Assembly (NCBI GenBank): GCA_017471085.1
Contig: JAFUWW010000013.1
Location: forward strand, 1-42,510
Length of the DNA: 42,510 nt
Reading direction: 5' to 3'
Source of the DNA: Bacteroidales bacterium
GTDB taxonomy: Bacteria > Bacteroidota > Bacteroidia > Bacteroidales > UBA932
Of this stretch, positions 24,168 to 34,032 are shown in pieces. The notes beneath the pieces were generated by a model that did not search any database, was not told the origin of the DNA, and worked only from the letters and a program-made list of their open reading frames with translations. The position numbers and the translations under genes were made by a program. Position 1 is the first letter of the stretch, and each line of letters begins with the position of its first letter.

Positions 24168-25886
24168 TTACTTGCCCAAGTAGATGAGCTTCTTGGTCTC
24201 AGGATCTCTGCGGTACTGCTTGAAGAAGTCCCACATGATGCGGGCGGTCGGCATGAAATTCCAGTGTCCGTAGTTTACCACCGCCACCATCTTGATAAGG
24301 GGCATGTTGCCCTTGTAAAGTTGGCCGGACTCGATGACGATGTCGTCGCCCTTGCCGGTATGGATGGTCTCACGGTCGCGGAGCTGCTGGCCGAAGATCG
24401 GGTCTACGGAGAAGTCCATCTCGCTCACCACCGGCATGCCGTTCATCTGCTCATAGGCGTTCCAGGCATTCAGGTAGCTGTTTCCGCGCCAGTTGTCAGG
24501 GGTCATGTACGGAACGGTGGTATCCTTGGTTCCGAAGACGGAGCAGTAAGGGACCTCCACGGCGCCTCTCTTCTGGGTGGCTTCGTTCCAGATGGAGTGG
24601 AAACCGGGGAAAGCGCCCATGCCCAGGCCGCCGAACAGAGCACCGGAATGGCCGCCCACGGCGGTGAACACATGAGACTTCTTGACGCCCAGGGCGGTGG
24701 CTGTCATCGACCCGGCGGAAAGGCCTTCTGCGTAAACGCGGGAAGGATCCAGCTGGGGATACTTGTTCAGGAGGGTGTAGATCACCGTTTCAATGCCGTC
24801 GTGGCCCATGGCCTGGTAGTTCCGGGTCCCCTGCCATTCCATTTCCACCACGAAAAAGCGTTCCTCGCCGGCCACCTGCAGGAAACCGGACGTTTCGGCC
24901 TGGGTGCGGGGGTCGTTGGCGTTGCCGTGCAGCAGCACCATCACGGGGACGCTGTGCTCCGGAGCGCCTTCCATCAGTTCCACCGGCCAGTATTCGTACC
25001 AGAGCTGCTTGGGACCGTCCTGTGCCTGCGGGCCGAAGCCGACAGGCTGCTCCACCACGATCCGCTTGATGTTCATGGCTTCCCAGTCGGTGTAAGGTTC
25101 CAGCTCGTAAGAGCCGTACTGGCCGAACTGGGCGCCCTCGTAATGGGTGTGGTTGTAGTTGTTGTAACGGAAATTGCGGCCAAGGATCTGCTTCCAGGCA
25201 TCGGCGAAGATATCCTTCAGGGAAGCCTTGGCGTCGGGATTCACCACCACCTTGAGGAGAGGCTCGGCGGGATGGGCGGCGTTGGCCGCCTGGTAGGGCT
25301 TGGCCACCTTGGCGGCATTCTTGCCGGCCACATAGGCGGGAACGCCGGCGGCATCCACCTCCTTGCCGGGCTTGCCGCCCACCGTGACGATACCGGCGAT
25401 ATGGCCAGCCGCCTTGGGAGCGATCACCTGGTTCACGAACGTGGCGCCCTCTCCCAGGCCGATGACCTTGAGGTTGCCGGGGCCGCGGTTCTTGTTGAAC
25501 ATGGTGACGAAGATGTCAAAATCCGAAGCAGCATACTTGGCGCCGGTAGGATTGATCACGATCACGCTGCCGAAATTGTTGTCCAGCACCTGCTGCATGT
25601 CCAGGCTGGCGACCAGCGCTTCCGCGGCGGCCTGGTCCAGTTTTCCGTCCGGGAATACGAAGAACATGGGGGCGTTGTTGAAGGAACGGCCCTGGGCCTG
25701 CGTATCACCGCCGTAGGTAAACGGGGAAGCGGCCCGCTTGGTAAAGATCACATTTTCAGGATCCGGATCCTGTACCCAGCGGCGTCCCATTCCGGGGACA
25801 TTCTCTCCTTCCTGACGTCCGCCGGGCTGTGCGGCGGCGCTCAGGCAAAGGGCTGCGGCCATTGCGGCCAGAAAGATTCTTTTCAT
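24168..25886 (-). CDS. Secreted PHB-depolymerase-like esterase with a degenerate first lobe
   Basis: A 572-residue protein with signal [20 protein letters not shown]. The C-terminal half (about 275-572) is an intact alpha/beta-hydrolase of the polyhydroxybutyrate depolymerase/feruloyl esterase type: LLHGNANDP oxyanion loop, nucleophile Ser390 in YAEGLSAGS, Asp456 in FGTKDTTVP and His541 in NYGHWNF. The N-terminal half (about 70-230) has the shape of a second hydrolase lobe ([33 protein letters not shown]), but the elbow is GLGEGA without a Ser, so it is probably structural or binding. It probably removes ester-linked groups from plant polysaccharide outside the cytoplasm. TATTTTTG at 25915-25922 is a likely -7 box. 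Divergent from the first GH106 gene. Confidence 0.78.
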   Translation of the reverse strand: MKRIFLAAMAAALCLSAAAQPGGRQEGENVPGMGRRWVQDPDPENVIFTKRAASPFTYGGDTQAQGRSFNNAPMFFVFPDGKLDQAAAEALVASLDMQQVLDNNFGSVIVINPTGAKYAASDFDIFVTMFNKNRGPGNLKVIGLGEGATFVNQVIAPKAAGHIAGIVTVGGKPGKEVDAAGVPAYVAGKNAAKVAKPYQAANAAHPAEPLLKVVVNPDAKASLKDIFADAWKQILGRNFRYNNYNHTHYEGAQFGQYGSYELEPYTDWEAMNIKRIVVEQPVGFGPQAQDGPKQLWYEYWPVELMEGAPEHSVPVMVLLHGNANDPRTQAETSGFLQVAGEERFFVVEMEWQGTRNYQAMGHDGIETVIYTLLNKYPQLDPSRVYAEGLSAGSMTATALGVKKSHVFTAVGGHSGALFGGLGMGAFPGFHSIWNEATQKRGAVEVPYCSVFGTKDTTVPYMTPDNWRGNSYLNAWNAYEQMNGMPVVSEMDFSVDPIFGQQLRDRETIHTGKGDDIVIESGQLYKGNMPLIKMVAVVNYGHWNFMPTARIMWDFFKQYRRDPETKKLIYLGK

Positions 25887-25914
25887 ATCTGATGGTTTTT
25901 GGTTTTTCCAAAAG

Positions 25915-25922
25915 CAAAAATA
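25915..25922 (-). promoter_or_regulatory. -7 box (TATTTTTG) for the PHB-depolymerase-like esterase
   Basis: Matches TAnnTTTG, 28 bp before the ATG at 25886, in the AT-rich 196-bp space shared with the divergent GH106 gene. No -33 TTTG at the right distance. Confidence 0.4.
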
Positions 25923-26049
25923 ATATTTTTTACCAGTTGCCGCTTTTCGTTTTCTGCAAAAGACTTATCATTTTCATTATTGACAGAAGATTTGCCAAAA
26001 AATAAAGTTATTTCCGCACTTACCAAAAAAAACAAAAGAGAAATCGACG

Positions 26050-26057
26050 TATCTTTG
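26050..26057 (+). promoter_or_regulatory. -7 box (TATCTTTG) for the first GH106 gene
   Basis: Perfect TAnnTTTG match 25 bp before the ATG at 26083. The upstream 20 bp are A-rich and lack TTTG. Confidence 0.45.
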
Positions 26058-26082
26058 TGCAGAAACCCAATAACCAACCGAT

Positions 26083-29000
26083 ATGAAATGTAAATTCCTT
26101 CTCCTTCTGGCCGGCCTCGCAACGGGGGCATCGGCCCTTGCGCAGGACTACTCCAAAGATTTCCAGAATCCTCCGCAGGAAGCCCGCATCCGTGTCTGGT
26201 GGCACTGGATGGACAGCAACATCTCCAAGGACGGTATCAAAAAAGACCTGGACTGGATGAAAGCCTCCGGTATCGGCGGCGTGCAGCAGTTTGACGCCGG
26301 CGGCACCATGATGGGCGGAGGACAGACCATCGTCAAACGCCTCCCCTACATGCAGGACGAGTGGAAGGACGCCTTCCGCTACGCCATCAAATACGCCGAT
26401 GAGCAGGGCATGGAAGTGGCCATTGCATCGGCCCCTGGCTGGAGCTCCACGGGCGGTCCCTGGGTGAAGCCCGAGAACGCCATGAAAAAGCTCACCTGGC
26501 GCACGCTGGAAGTGACGGGCAATCCCAAGGCCAAGAAGCCGCAGGTGATCACCCTGCCGGAGCCTTTCACCACCGTGGGCAAGTTCCAGAATGCGGGCGC
26601 TGCTGGCAGCCTCTCCACGGCCCCGGCCGATGTCGCTCCCTGGTATAAGGACGTGGCCGTTGTAGCTGTCCGCATCCCGGACGCGGAGAAGACGCTCGCC
26701 CAGCTGGGCGCCAGCGTCACCACCAGCGGCGGAGATTTCACCGTGAGCCAGCTCACCGACGGCGACCTGGCCAACGGCGCGGAGCTCCTCACCAATCCTT
26801 CCGGCACCCACGCCTGGATCCAGTACACCTTCCCGGAAGAAGTTACCATTAAGGCCCTCACCCTCGTAGGTGGCCCCGTACGCGGCCAGTGGGCTTCCGA
26901 GGCCCCTTCCTACAACAACATTCTGCAGAGCAGCAAGGACGGCGTCAAGTGGGAAGATGTCTGCCGCATTCCCTCCGGCTCCGTGGCCCAGCAGACCATC
27001 GACATTCCGGTGACATCGGCCAAATATTTCCGCCTCTGCGTGGCCAATCCGGTAGCAGACCGCACTTACGCCGCCTACGGCTACAACATGCCGGCTCCGA
27101 AGGGTACCGCCATCCATGAGTTTGTCTTGCACACCGTGACCAAGGTGAACCACGCCGAGGAAAAGGCCGGATTCGCCGCCCCGCACGACCTGCTGGACAA
27201 CCCCACTCCGGAGACCGACGCTCCCGTCCTGGAAACCATCGACCTCACCGCCCAGTGTGTGGACGGTGTCCTCACCTGGAACGTCCCCGCCGGCAACTGG
27301 CGCATCTACCGCTTCGGCGCTTCCCTTACTGGCAAGCAGAACCATCCGGCTCCTCCGGAGGCCACCGGCCTGGAAGTAGACAAACTGGACGAAGCCGCCT
27401 GGATGGACTATTTCCGCCAGTATATGGACATGTATAAAGAGGCCGCCGGTGGCATGGTCGGCCAGCACGGCATCCAGTACATCCTCACCGACAGCTATGA
27501 GGCCGAGCAGATGACCTGGACCCCGGAAATCGCCGCCAAGTTCACCGAGCGCCGCGGGTACAACCCCGTTCCCTGGTACCCTGTCCTCACCGGAGAGATT
27601 GTCCAGAGTGCCGAAAAGAGCGAGAAATTCCTCTTCGACTGGCGCGAGACCATCGGCGAGATGTTCGCCGCCAACTACGACCGCATCAACCAGATTGCCA
27701 AGGAATACGGCATGAAGGGCCGCTATACCGAATCCCATGAAAACGGCCGCGTCTATGTTGGCGACGGCATGGATCTCAAGATGACGGCCGCCGTTCCCAT
27801 GAGCGCCTTCTGGATGCCCCTCACCGGTGGCGGTTCCACCCTCGCGATGGCCCAGGCCGATATCCGCGAATCCGCCTCCACCGCCCACGTCTATGGCCAG
27901 AACATCGCTGCTGCAGAATCCTTTACGGCTGCCGGCCTCAGCGGCAACGCCTGGAGCTACTATCCCGGCAATCTCAAGAATATGGCCGATATCGCCATGT
28001 TCAGCGGCATCACCCGCTTCGTGATCCACGAGAGTGCCCATCAGCCCTCCGACGCCCACAAGCCGGGCCTCGGCCTGATGATCTTCGGCCAGTGGTTCAA
28101 CCGCCACGACACCTGGGCGCCCTACGCCCGCTATTGGGCCGACTACCTGGCCCGCAGCTGCTACATGCTCCAGAGAGGCCATTATGTAGCCGACGTGCTC
28201 TGGTATTACGGCGAGGACACCAACATCGCCGGCATCTACGGCCATGAGCTCCCGGAAGTGCCCGAGCAGTATTCCTACGACTTTATCAACCCCTACGGCC
28301 TCCTGAACGTGGTTTCCGTGAAGGACGGCAAGCTGGTCACCCCTTCCGGCATGCAGTATAAGGTGCTGGTGCTGGGCGAGCACTGCAAGGTGATGAGCAT
28401 CGAGGTGCTCCGCAAACTGGACCAGCTGGCCAGGGAAGGCGCCGTGATCGTGGGCCAGAAGCCCGAGAAACCCGCCGGCATGACCGACTGCCAGGCAGAA
28501 TTCGACCGTCTGGTGGCCGACATCTGGAACGCAGGCCGCGCCAACGTGCACACCACCCAGCTGAGCCGCCTGCTCGCCGACACCGTGGAACCGGACTTCC
28601 AGTACACCTGGCCTTCCCAGATCCGCTTTGTCCACCGTACCGATGGCAACAAGGAAATCTACTGGGTACGCAACTTCAGCGACGAAACCGCCTGCCCGCA
28701 GATCATCTGCCGTGACGGAAAGGGCGTCTGCACCGTGCTGAATCCAGAGACCGGCAAGGAAATCCAGGGCGTGTACAAAGACGGTGTCCTCAAGCTGGAG
28801 GCCAACCAGGCCCTGTTCCTGGTGTTCGACAAGAACGGCGCCGCCAAGCCCGAATACATCGCTCCCAAGACCGCCGGCACCCTGGCCCTTGACGGAGCCT
28901 GGAACGTTACCTTCGAAGGTCTGGGCGCACCGGAAGGCAGCCGCACCTTCGCCACGCTCTCTTCCTACACCGAGTCCGAGGAACCGGCCGTGAAGTACTT

Positions 29001-29355
29001 CTCCGGCATCGCCACCTATACCAACACCTTCACCCTTGGGAAGAAGGACAAGGCCGACGGCCTCCGCATCGACCTGGGCAAGGTAGGTCAGATGGCCGAC
29101 GTGTTCATCAACGGCGAACACGTGGAATTCCTCTGGAAAGCCCCTTACAAGGTGGACTGGACCGGCACGCTGAAGCCCGGCAAGAACACCATTGAAGTAA
29201 AAGTGGTGAACACCTGGCCCAACCGCCTCATCGGCGATGCACAGCCTGGAGCAGCCAAACTCACCTACACCACCATGGCTTTCTACAGGGCCGATTCTCC
29301 CCTCACCCCTTCCGGCCTCATGGGTCCGGTGGTCCTGGAAAAACTGGTAAAATAG
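26083..29355 (+). CDS. GH106 family, alpha-L-rhamnosidase-like
   Basis: A 1090-residue exported enzyme (signal MKCKFLLLLAGLATGASALAQ). It opens with FQNPPQEARIRVWWHWMDSN and GIKKDLDWMKASGIGGVQQF, characteristic of GH106. A discoidin-like sandwich is inserted at about 215-325. Catalytic-region motifs: YILTDSYEAEQMTW (Glu473) and GRYTESHENGR (Glu550, Glu553), matching the paired glutamates implicated in the Bacteroides enzyme BT0986. The C-terminal part (about 930-1090) is a GH2-like sugar-binding sandwich (LRIDLGKVGQMADVFINGEH, GKNTIEVKVVNTWPNRLIGD). Length is normal. It probably removes terminal alpha-L-rhamnose from pectin or glycosides in the periplasm. A strong terminator follows. A second, lipoprotein GH106 is encoded at 34874. 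Confidence 0.88.
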   Translation: MKCKFLLLLAGLATGASALAQDYSKDFQNPPQEARIRVWWHWMDSNISKDGIKKDLDWMKASGIGGVQQFDAGGTMMGGGQTIVKRLPYMQDEWKDAFRYAIKYADEQGMEVAIASAPGWSSTGGPWVKPENAMKKLTWRTLEVTGNPKAKKPQVITLPEPFTTVGKFQNAGAAGSLSTAPADVAPWYKDVAVVAVRIPDAEKTLAQLGASVTTSGGDFTVSQLTDGDLANGAELLTNPSGTHAWIQYTFPEEVTIKALTLVGGPVRGQWASEAPSYNNILQSSKDGVKWEDVCRIPSGSVAQQTIDIPVTSAKYFRLCVANPVADRTYAAYGYNMPAPKGTAIHEFVLHTVTKVNHAEEKAGFAAPHDLLDNPTPETDAPVLETIDLTAQCVDGVLTWNVPAGNWRIYRFGASLTGKQNHPAPPEATGLEVDKLDEAAWMDYFRQYMDMYKEAAGGMVGQHGIQYILTDSYEAEQMTWTPEIAAKFTERRGYNPVPWYPVLTGEIVQSAEKSEKFLFDWRETIGEMFAANYDRINQIAKEYGMKGRYTESHENGRVYVGDGMDLKMTAAVPMSAFWMPLTGGGSTLAMAQADIRESASTAHVYGQNIAAAESFTAAGLSGNAWSYYPGNLKNMADIAMFSGITRFVIHESAHQPSDAHKPGLGLMIFGQWFNRHDTWAPYARYWADYLARSCYMLQRGHYVADVLWYYGEDTNIAGIYGHELPEVPEQYSYDFINPYGLLNVVSVKDGKLVTPSGMQYKVLVLGEHCKVMSIEVLRKLDQLAREGAVIVGQKPEKPAGMTDCQAEFDRLVADIWNAGRANVHTTQLSRLLADTVEPDFQYTWPSQIRFVHRTDGNKEIYWVRNFSDETACPQIICRDGKGVCTVLNPETGKEIQGVYKDGVLKLEANQALFLVFDKNGAAKPEYIAPKTAGTLALDGAWNVTFEGLGAPEGSRTFATLSSYTESEEPAVKYFSGIATYTNTFTLGKKDKADGLRIDLGKVGQMADVFINGEHVEFLWKAPYKVDWTGTLKPGKNTIEVKVVNTWPNRLIGDAQPGAAKLTYTTMAFYRADSPLTPSGLMGPVVLEKLVK

Positions 29356-29394
29356 GCCCGTAATCCAGAATCGTCGTTCCGTCAACCGATTATA

Positions 29395-29429
29395 AAAACC
29401 GACCGGCAGCAAGTGTGCCGGTCGGTTTT
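29395..29429 (+). terminator. Strong intrinsic terminator after the first GH106 gene
   Basis: Arms AAAACCGACCGGCA (29395-29408) and TGCCGGTCGGTTTT (29416-29429) are perfect complements with a 7-base loop, followed by two more T. It lies 40 bp past the stop codon. Confidence 0.9.
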
Positions 29430-29461
29430 TTCAGTGTCGCTTTTTGACTGTCTTTGCCGCC

Positions 29462-29521
29462 ATGAAGAAGACAACGGTTCTTATCCTTTCTGTGACGGCC
29501 GGAATCAGTTACCTGTTCTAG
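29462..29521 (+). pseudogene. 19-residue signal-peptide-like micro-ORF, possible gene stub
   Basis: ATG AAG AAG starts a frame encoding MKKTTVLILSVTAGISYLF, ending in TAG. It has the look of a Sec signal or single hydrophobic helix and lies right after the GH106 terminator; a TGTCTTTG box (about 29447-29454) is just upstream. Its stop overlaps the stop of the GH35-like gene on the opposite strand. It may be the cut-off 5' end of a lost exported protein, a real micropeptide, or chance. Confidence 0.3.
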
Positions 29522-31227
29522 TATTCGTACAGCTTGATGCGGAATACCTTTACGCTGCCTTTGCTGAATACGGCGGCGCCGATGGCCGTTTCGTCTCCGT
29601 TCAGGCGGTGCTCATAGAGGGTTCCGTCCGTATCTTCGCGGATTTCATCGACCGAAAGGAGGGCGACCGTTTTCTTACCGCCGTTTTCGGCCGGGCCGAT
29701 GGAGAGGGTTCCCCCGCCGATGCCGCCCATCACCAGGAATTCATCCTCCGCGTACTGGAGCACCAGCACGCCAGTAGCCGTCGAGGACTGGTTGTCAGAT
29801 ACATTGGCCCGCACACCGGCCGTAGCTTCGAACTGGTCGAACCGGGAAGGCATCAGCGACAGGCGGTATTTTCCCATCACGACACTGTCGGAGGTGCGTC
29901 CATTGGCAGGGTCCAGCAGCAAGCCGGCCCGTTTTCCGGTGCGGATATCTTCCATATAGCGGGACAGCACCTTATAAGTAATGTCGTAGGAATGGTCGGA
30001 AGGATCGGCCGAGAGCATGGCTCCACCGCCGTCGATGCCGAAAGGAGAATAGCAGAGCGGCATATACCGGCCGAATGTATAGAAAGCCCGGGCGGCGCCG
30101 TCCGGTGAGGAGGTTGTTTCCGGGATAAACAAAGGGTTCCCGTAAGAAGAGAACGTACTGCAGACCCAGTCATAAATACCAGTGGCATAGATGTCCGTGG
30201 CGTAGATGTCGATGGAAGGGGCTGCCGCCCGCCAGATGTCGAACAGGTGGGCCTGGGCTCCGCCGGAAGGATATTTTCCCGGCTCCTGGCCGCTCTGCTG
30301 CTTGATCCAGGCATTCACGAACAGAGGCAGGTTGTATTCTTTCTTTCCTGCCGCCCCGATATATTCCACATAGGTGGCGTAATTCCAGGCATTGAACAGT
30401 TCCTCCGTGAGGGCGGGATAGGTGTCCTGCCAGGACTCGCCCAAAGCAAGGGTTCCAGTGCCGAAAACTTCTTCCCAGGTGCCGGAAGTGCGGTTTCCGC
30501 CTCTTTCCCAGGCAGCGGCCACAGCCGGATGCAGGGCTTTCCTGTTAGCTTGGAGATACTGGATCAGGGCCTGGGGGACCTTCCCTTTGAAGGCCTTTTC
30601 GGCCAATGAAGAATAATCCCGCTTGGAGCGGTTTTCCCCGCCCATGTACGAAGCCATCATGTCCAGGGAGCCCATTTCGTTCTCCACCTGCACCAGAATG
30701 ACCGTCCCGGCCTTGTCGTAGTCGCGGATATGGGCCATCATGGCGGCGAAGGCCCTGGCATCGGCTTTCATGCTGGCAGTGCCGAGGGCCGACAGATACG
30801 GGGCCGTGGCACCGTCGGAGAATTTGGCCATCGGGAAACGTTTCCCGTCTTTCTTTACCCAGGCGGGTACATAGGTAGAGACGCCGTTCTTCCAGGAACC
30901 GAACCAGAGGACCGCCAGGCGGAGGCCCTCTTCCCGGGCGCCGTCAATCATGGCATCCAGGATGGAGAAATCCCATTTCCCCTCCTCCGGTTCCACCAGT
31001 TCCCAGCTGATGGCGGCAATGACGCTGTTCAGGTTCTTGGCCTTCATCCGGGCCCAGACATCCCGCTGGTTCCGGACACTTCCGGTGGTGGAGTTGTGCA
31101 ATTCGCCGGCAAGCATCGTAAACGGTTTTCCGTCGACGAAAAGCTGGCCGTCTTTGTACTGGGAGGGCTGAGCCGAAGCCGTCAAAGCGGCCATGAAAAT
31201 GGAAAGGATAACAATAAGAAGCTTCAT
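29518..31227 (-). CDS. GH35-like beta-galactosidase with C-terminal DUF5597-type domain
   Basis: A 569-residue exported protein (signal MKLLIVILSIFMAALTASAQ). The TIM barrel (about 28-390) starts with LFVDGKPFTMLAGELHNST and NLNSVIAAISWELVEPEEGKWDF, the GH35/GH42 pattern of substrate entry strands. Acid/base is Glu184 in ILVQVENEMG, and the nucleophile is Glu370 in NPLFIPETTS. A C-terminal sandwich (about 420-569) follows the DUF5597 arrangement seen in the Caulobacter-type GH35 enzymes. Likely releases beta-linked galactose from side chains of pectin or xyloglucan; substrate is inferred. TATCTTTG at 31249-31256 (minus) is a probable -7 box. Convergent with the micro-ORF after GH106. Confidence 0.82.
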   Translation of the reverse strand: MKLLIVILSIFMAALTASAQPSQYKDGQLFVDGKPFTMLAGELHNSTTGSVRNQRDVWARMKAKNLNSVIAAISWELVEPEEGKWDFSILDAMIDGAREEGLRLAVLWFGSWKNGVSTYVPAWVKKDGKRFPMAKFSDGATAPYLSALGTASMKADARAFAAMMAHIRDYDKAGTVILVQVENEMGSLDMMASYMGGENRSKRDYSSLAEKAFKGKVPQALIQYLQANRKALHPAVAAAWERGGNRTSGTWEEVFGTGTLALGESWQDTYPALTEELFNAWNYATYVEYIGAAGKKEYNLPLFVNAWIKQQSGQEPGKYPSGGAQAHLFDIWRAAAPSIDIYATDIYATGIYDWVCSTFSSYGNPLFIPETTSSPDGAARAFYTFGRYMPLCYSPFGIDGGGAMLSADPSDHSYDITYKVLSRYMEDIRTGKRAGLLLDPANGRTSDSVVMGKYRLSLMPSRFDQFEATAGVRANVSDNQSSTATGVLVLQYAEDEFLVMGGIGGGTLSIGPAENGGKKTVALLSVDEIREDTDGTLYEHRLNGDETAIGAAVFSKGSVKVFRIKLYEY

Positions 31228-31248
31228 AATCCGGTTATTTATTCCCTA

Positions 31249-31256
31249 CAAAGATA
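31249..31256 (-). promoter_or_regulatory. -7 box (TATCTTTG) for the GH35-like gene
   Basis: Perfect TAnnTTTG match 21 bp before the ATG at 31227; no good -33 box. Confidence 0.45.
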
Positions 31257-31401
31257 CCGTTTTTTCCTGAATTGAAGAGGTGGTCCGGACACCACGGATC
31301 AGAAGATTATTCTGACGGAAGGTTTTTGGACGGGGCAAATTATGCATTTTTTCTACAATCCATGATTAAATTAGACAAATATTTCTATTTTTTTCGGTCT
31401 C

Positions 31402-31432
31402 TTGTTCGAAATAACCACATTCGCTAACTTTG
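31402..31432 (+). promoter_or_regulatory. Promoter of the acetylhomoserine sulfhydrylase gene
   Basis: TTG (31402-31404) and TAACTTTG (31425-31432) are 20 bp apart. The ATG at 31452 follows with a leader of about 15 nt, too short for a riboswitch. Confidence 0.65.
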
Positions 31433-31451
31433 CAGAAAAATAAACGAACTT

Positions 31452-32738
31452 ATGAGCAACCGTAAACTCCACTTCGAGACCCTTCAGCTGCATGTTGGAC
31501 AGGAACAGCCGGATCCGGCGTCGGACGCCCGGGCCGTCCCCATCTATCTGACATCGTCCTACGTTTTCCATAATTCCGAGCATGCCGCCGCCCGCTTTGA
31601 CCTCAAGGACCCGGGCAACATCTACAGCCGCCTGACCAATTCCACGCAGGACGTGCTGGAGAAGCGGATTGCAGCCCTGGAAGGCGGCGTAGGGGCACTG
31701 GCCGTCGCCTCAGGGGCCGCTGCGGTCACCTATTCCATCCTCAACATCACCCGCGCAGGCGACCATATCGTATCGGCCAAGACCATCTACGGGGGCACTT
31801 ATGACCTGCTGGAGCACACGCTGGTCCCTTACGGAATCACCACCACTTTCGTGGATCCGTCCGACATGGCCAATTTCGAAAAGGCCATCCGGCCCGAAAC
31901 CAAGGCCCTCTTCATCGAAAGCTTCGGCAATCCCAACTGCAATGTCATTGACATCAAGGCGGTTGCGGATATCGCCCATGCACACGGCATCCCGCTCATC
32001 ATCGACAATACCTTCGCCACGCCGTACCTGCTGAGACCCATCGAATACGGGGCCGATATCGTAGTGCACTCCACCACCAAATTCATCGGCGGACACGGGA
32101 CCACCATCGGCGGCGTCATCGTCGATTCGGGGAAATTCGACTGGAAGGCCTCCGGCAAGTTCCCGCAGTTCACGCAGCCCGACTACAGTTACCACGGAAT
32201 CGTCTTTGCCGATGCAGCCGGTCCCGCCGCCTTCATCACCCGCGCCCGCGCTATCCTGCTCCGAGACACCGGCGCCTGCATCTCCCCGGTAAGCGCCTTT
32301 ATTTTCCTGCAGGGACTGGAGACCCTTTCCCTTCGCGTGGAGCGCCATGTGGCTAACGCCCTGAAGGTGGTAGGCTTCCTCTCCGGACACCCGAAGGTAG
32401 CCAAGGTCAACCACCCTTCCCTGCCCTCCCACCCGGACCATGCCCTGTACCAAAAGTACTTCCCGGAGGGCGGCGGGTCCATCTTCACCATTGAAATCAA
32501 GGGTGGCAGGGAAGAAGCCTTCCGTTTTATCGACTCGCTGGAAATCTTCTCCCTCCTGGCCAACGTGGCCGACGTGAAGTCCCTCGTGATCCATCCCGCC
32601 ACCACCACGCATTCCCAGCTGACGGAGACCGAACTCAACGAGCAGGGCATCTACCAGAGCACCATCCGCCTGTCCATCGGCACGGAACACGTAGACGACC
32701 TCATCGCCGACCTGGACCAGGCCCTTGCCAACATCTGA
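31452..32738 (+). CDS. metY: O-acetylhomoserine sulfhydrylase (aminocarboxypropyltransferase)
   Basis: A 428-residue cytoplasmic PLP enzyme of the Cys/Met metabolism family. The start [19 protein letters not shown] is typical of MetY. Landmarks: [55 protein letters not shown], and the PLP Lys210 in [13 protein letters not shown]; the C-terminal [15 protein letters not shown] is also conserved. Length agrees with MetY (about 425-430), longer than MetB/MetC. It joins O-acetylhomoserine with sulfide to make homocysteine for methionine synthesis. It stands alone with its own promoter and is followed 61 bp later by the acyltransferase gene, which has a separate promoter-like box. Confidence 0.95.
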   Translation: MSNRKLHFETLQLHVGQEQPDPASDARAVPIYLTSSYVFHNSEHAAARFDLKDPGNIYSRLTNSTQDVLEKRIAALEGGVGALAVASGAAAVTYSILNITRAGDHIVSAKTIYGGTYDLLEHTLVPYGITTTFVDPSDMANFEKAIRPETKALFIESFGNPNCNVIDIKAVADIAHAHGIPLIIDNTFATPYLLRPIEYGADIVVHSTTKFIGGHGTTIGGVIVDSGKFDWKASGKFPQFTQPDYSYHGIVFADAAGPAAFITRARAILLRDTGACISPVSAFIFLQGLETLSLRVERHVANALKVVGFLSGHPKVAKVNHPSLPSHPDHALYQKYFPEGGGSIFTIEIKGGREEAFRFIDSLEIFSLLANVADVKSLVIHPATTTHSQLTETELNEQGIYQSTIRLSIGTEHVDDLIADLDQALANI

Positions 32739-32762
32739 TTCGGAATAACCGGTATAATTCGC

Positions 32763-32770
32763 TATCTTTG
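32763..32770 (+). promoter_or_regulatory. -7 box (TATCTTTG) for the acyltransferase-3 gene
   Basis: TATCTTTG lies 20 bp after TTCG (32739-32742, one base off TTTG). The leader to the ATG at 32800 is about 25 nt. Confidence 0.5.
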
Positions 32771-32799
32771 TATCCTTAACAATAGGGATATACCGCACA

Positions 32800-34032
32800 A
32801 TGGCAAAGCAAAACATCTACCTGGAATCCAAGCCCCGGTACGAAATCCTGGACGGGCTCAGGGGCGTGGCCGCCCTGATGGTGATTATCTTCCACCTTTT
32901 CGAGACCTACGCCCACGGGGCATACCAGCAGACCATCAACCATGGTTACCTGGCCGTAGATTTCTTTTTTATCCTCTCCGGTTTCGTCATCGGCTATGCC
33001 TATGACGACCGCTGGGACAAAATGACCACCTGGGGCTTCTTCAAGCGGCGTCTGACGCGCCTGCATCCGATGGTCATCATGGGAACCGTCATCGGCGCCT
33101 GTCTGTTCTTCTACGGAAGCGCGGAATTCCCGGCCATCGACTCGGTTCCCGGGTGGAAATTCCTCCTCTGCTTTGTCATGGCCCTTCTCATGATTCCAGC
33201 CGGTCCCAAGCTGGACATCCGGGGATGGGCGGAGACCAACTCCTTCAACGGCCCCAACTGGACGCTGACGCTGGAGTATATCGGCAATATCCTCTATGCT
33301 TTCATTTTCCGGAGGCTCCCCACCGTGGTTCTCTGCATCCTCTGTGCTCTGGCGGCTGTTCTGACACTGGACCTTACCATGGGCTGGGATCTGTTCGGCC
33401 TGTTTCCCGTGCAGGATTTCACACGGCCGGACGGGACGGTTGTACAGTGGGGCGGTCCGCAGTATCATGTGAAAGGCGGCTGGTCGCTGACGGCCCAGCA
33501 GATCTACATCGGCTTTACCCGGCTCCTTTATCCGTTCCTGTGCGGCCTCATCATTTCCAGGATCCTTCCCAAATACCGCACGCAGAGCAATCCCAGCGGC
33601 AGTCCGTTCCATGTGAGAGGGGGCTTCTGGTGGGCAGCCCTGGCCCTGGTGGTTATTTTCAGCATCCCCTGCATCGGCGGAGACGACGGCGTCCCGAACG
33701 GCCTGTACCAGGCGGTGATGATCCTGGCGGGGTTCCCGCTCATCGTCCTGCTGGGGGCGGGCAGCAAGACCACCGATGCCTTCAGCACCAAGGCCTGCAA
33801 GTTCCTGGGAGACATCTCCTACCCCATCTATATCACCCATTATCCGCTCATCTATATGCACATGGGGTGGTACAAGACCCACCAGGATGCCCCGCTCTGG
33901 GTACACATCACCATCTCGGCCGGAGTGGTCATCTTCTCCGTCCTGATGGCCTACGGCCTGCTCAAAATCTACGACGAGCCTGTCCGCAAGTGGCTTACGG
34001 AGCATTGGCTCAAGGGTAAGAAAAGATCCTAG
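32800..34032 (+). CDS. Acyltransferase family 3 membrane protein
   Basis: A 410-residue inner-membrane protein with about ten hydrophobic helices. It begins with [24 protein letters not shown], the signature of the acyltransferase-3 (PF01757) family with the conserved His in helix 1, followed by [20 protein letters not shown] and [13 protein letters not shown] (RLxP). Such proteins transfer acetyl or other acyl groups from a cytoplasmic donor to surface or secreted carbohydrates; the acceptor is not evident. It lacks the extracellular SGNH domain found in OatA-type enzymes. The last 4 bp overlap the end of the convergent deoD gene. Confidence 0.88.
   Translation: MAKQNIYLESKPRYEILDGLRGVAALMVIIFHLFETYAHGAYQQTINHGYLAVDFFFILSGFVIGYAYDDRWDKMTTWGFFKRRLTRLHPMVIMGTVIGACLFFYGSAEFPAIDSVPGWKFLLCFVMALLMIPAGPKLDIRGWAETNSFNGPNWTLTLEYIGNILYAFIFRRLPTVVLCILCALAAVLTLDLTMGWDLFGLFPVQDFTRPDGTVVQWGGPQYHVKGGWSLTAQQIYIGFTRLLYPFLCGLIISRILPKYRTQSNPSGSPFHVRGGFWWAALALVVIFSIPCIGGDDGVPNGLYQAVMILAGFPLIVLLGAGSKTTDAFSTKACKFLGDISYPIYITHYPLIYMHMGWYKTHQDAPLWVHITISAGVVIFSVLMAYGLLKIYDEPVRKWLTEHWLKGKKRS

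Noticed and set aside
26020..29412. 1130-codon minus-strand open frame opposite the first GH106
   Set aside because: Antisense shadow of a GC-rich gene; no signal peptide or motif, whereas the plus strand encodes full GH106 features.
31257..31451. SAM riboswitch before metY
   Set aside because: The promoter at 31402-31432 leaves a leader of only about 15 nt; the small hairpins at 31282-31315 lie upstream of it and do not match a known aptamer.
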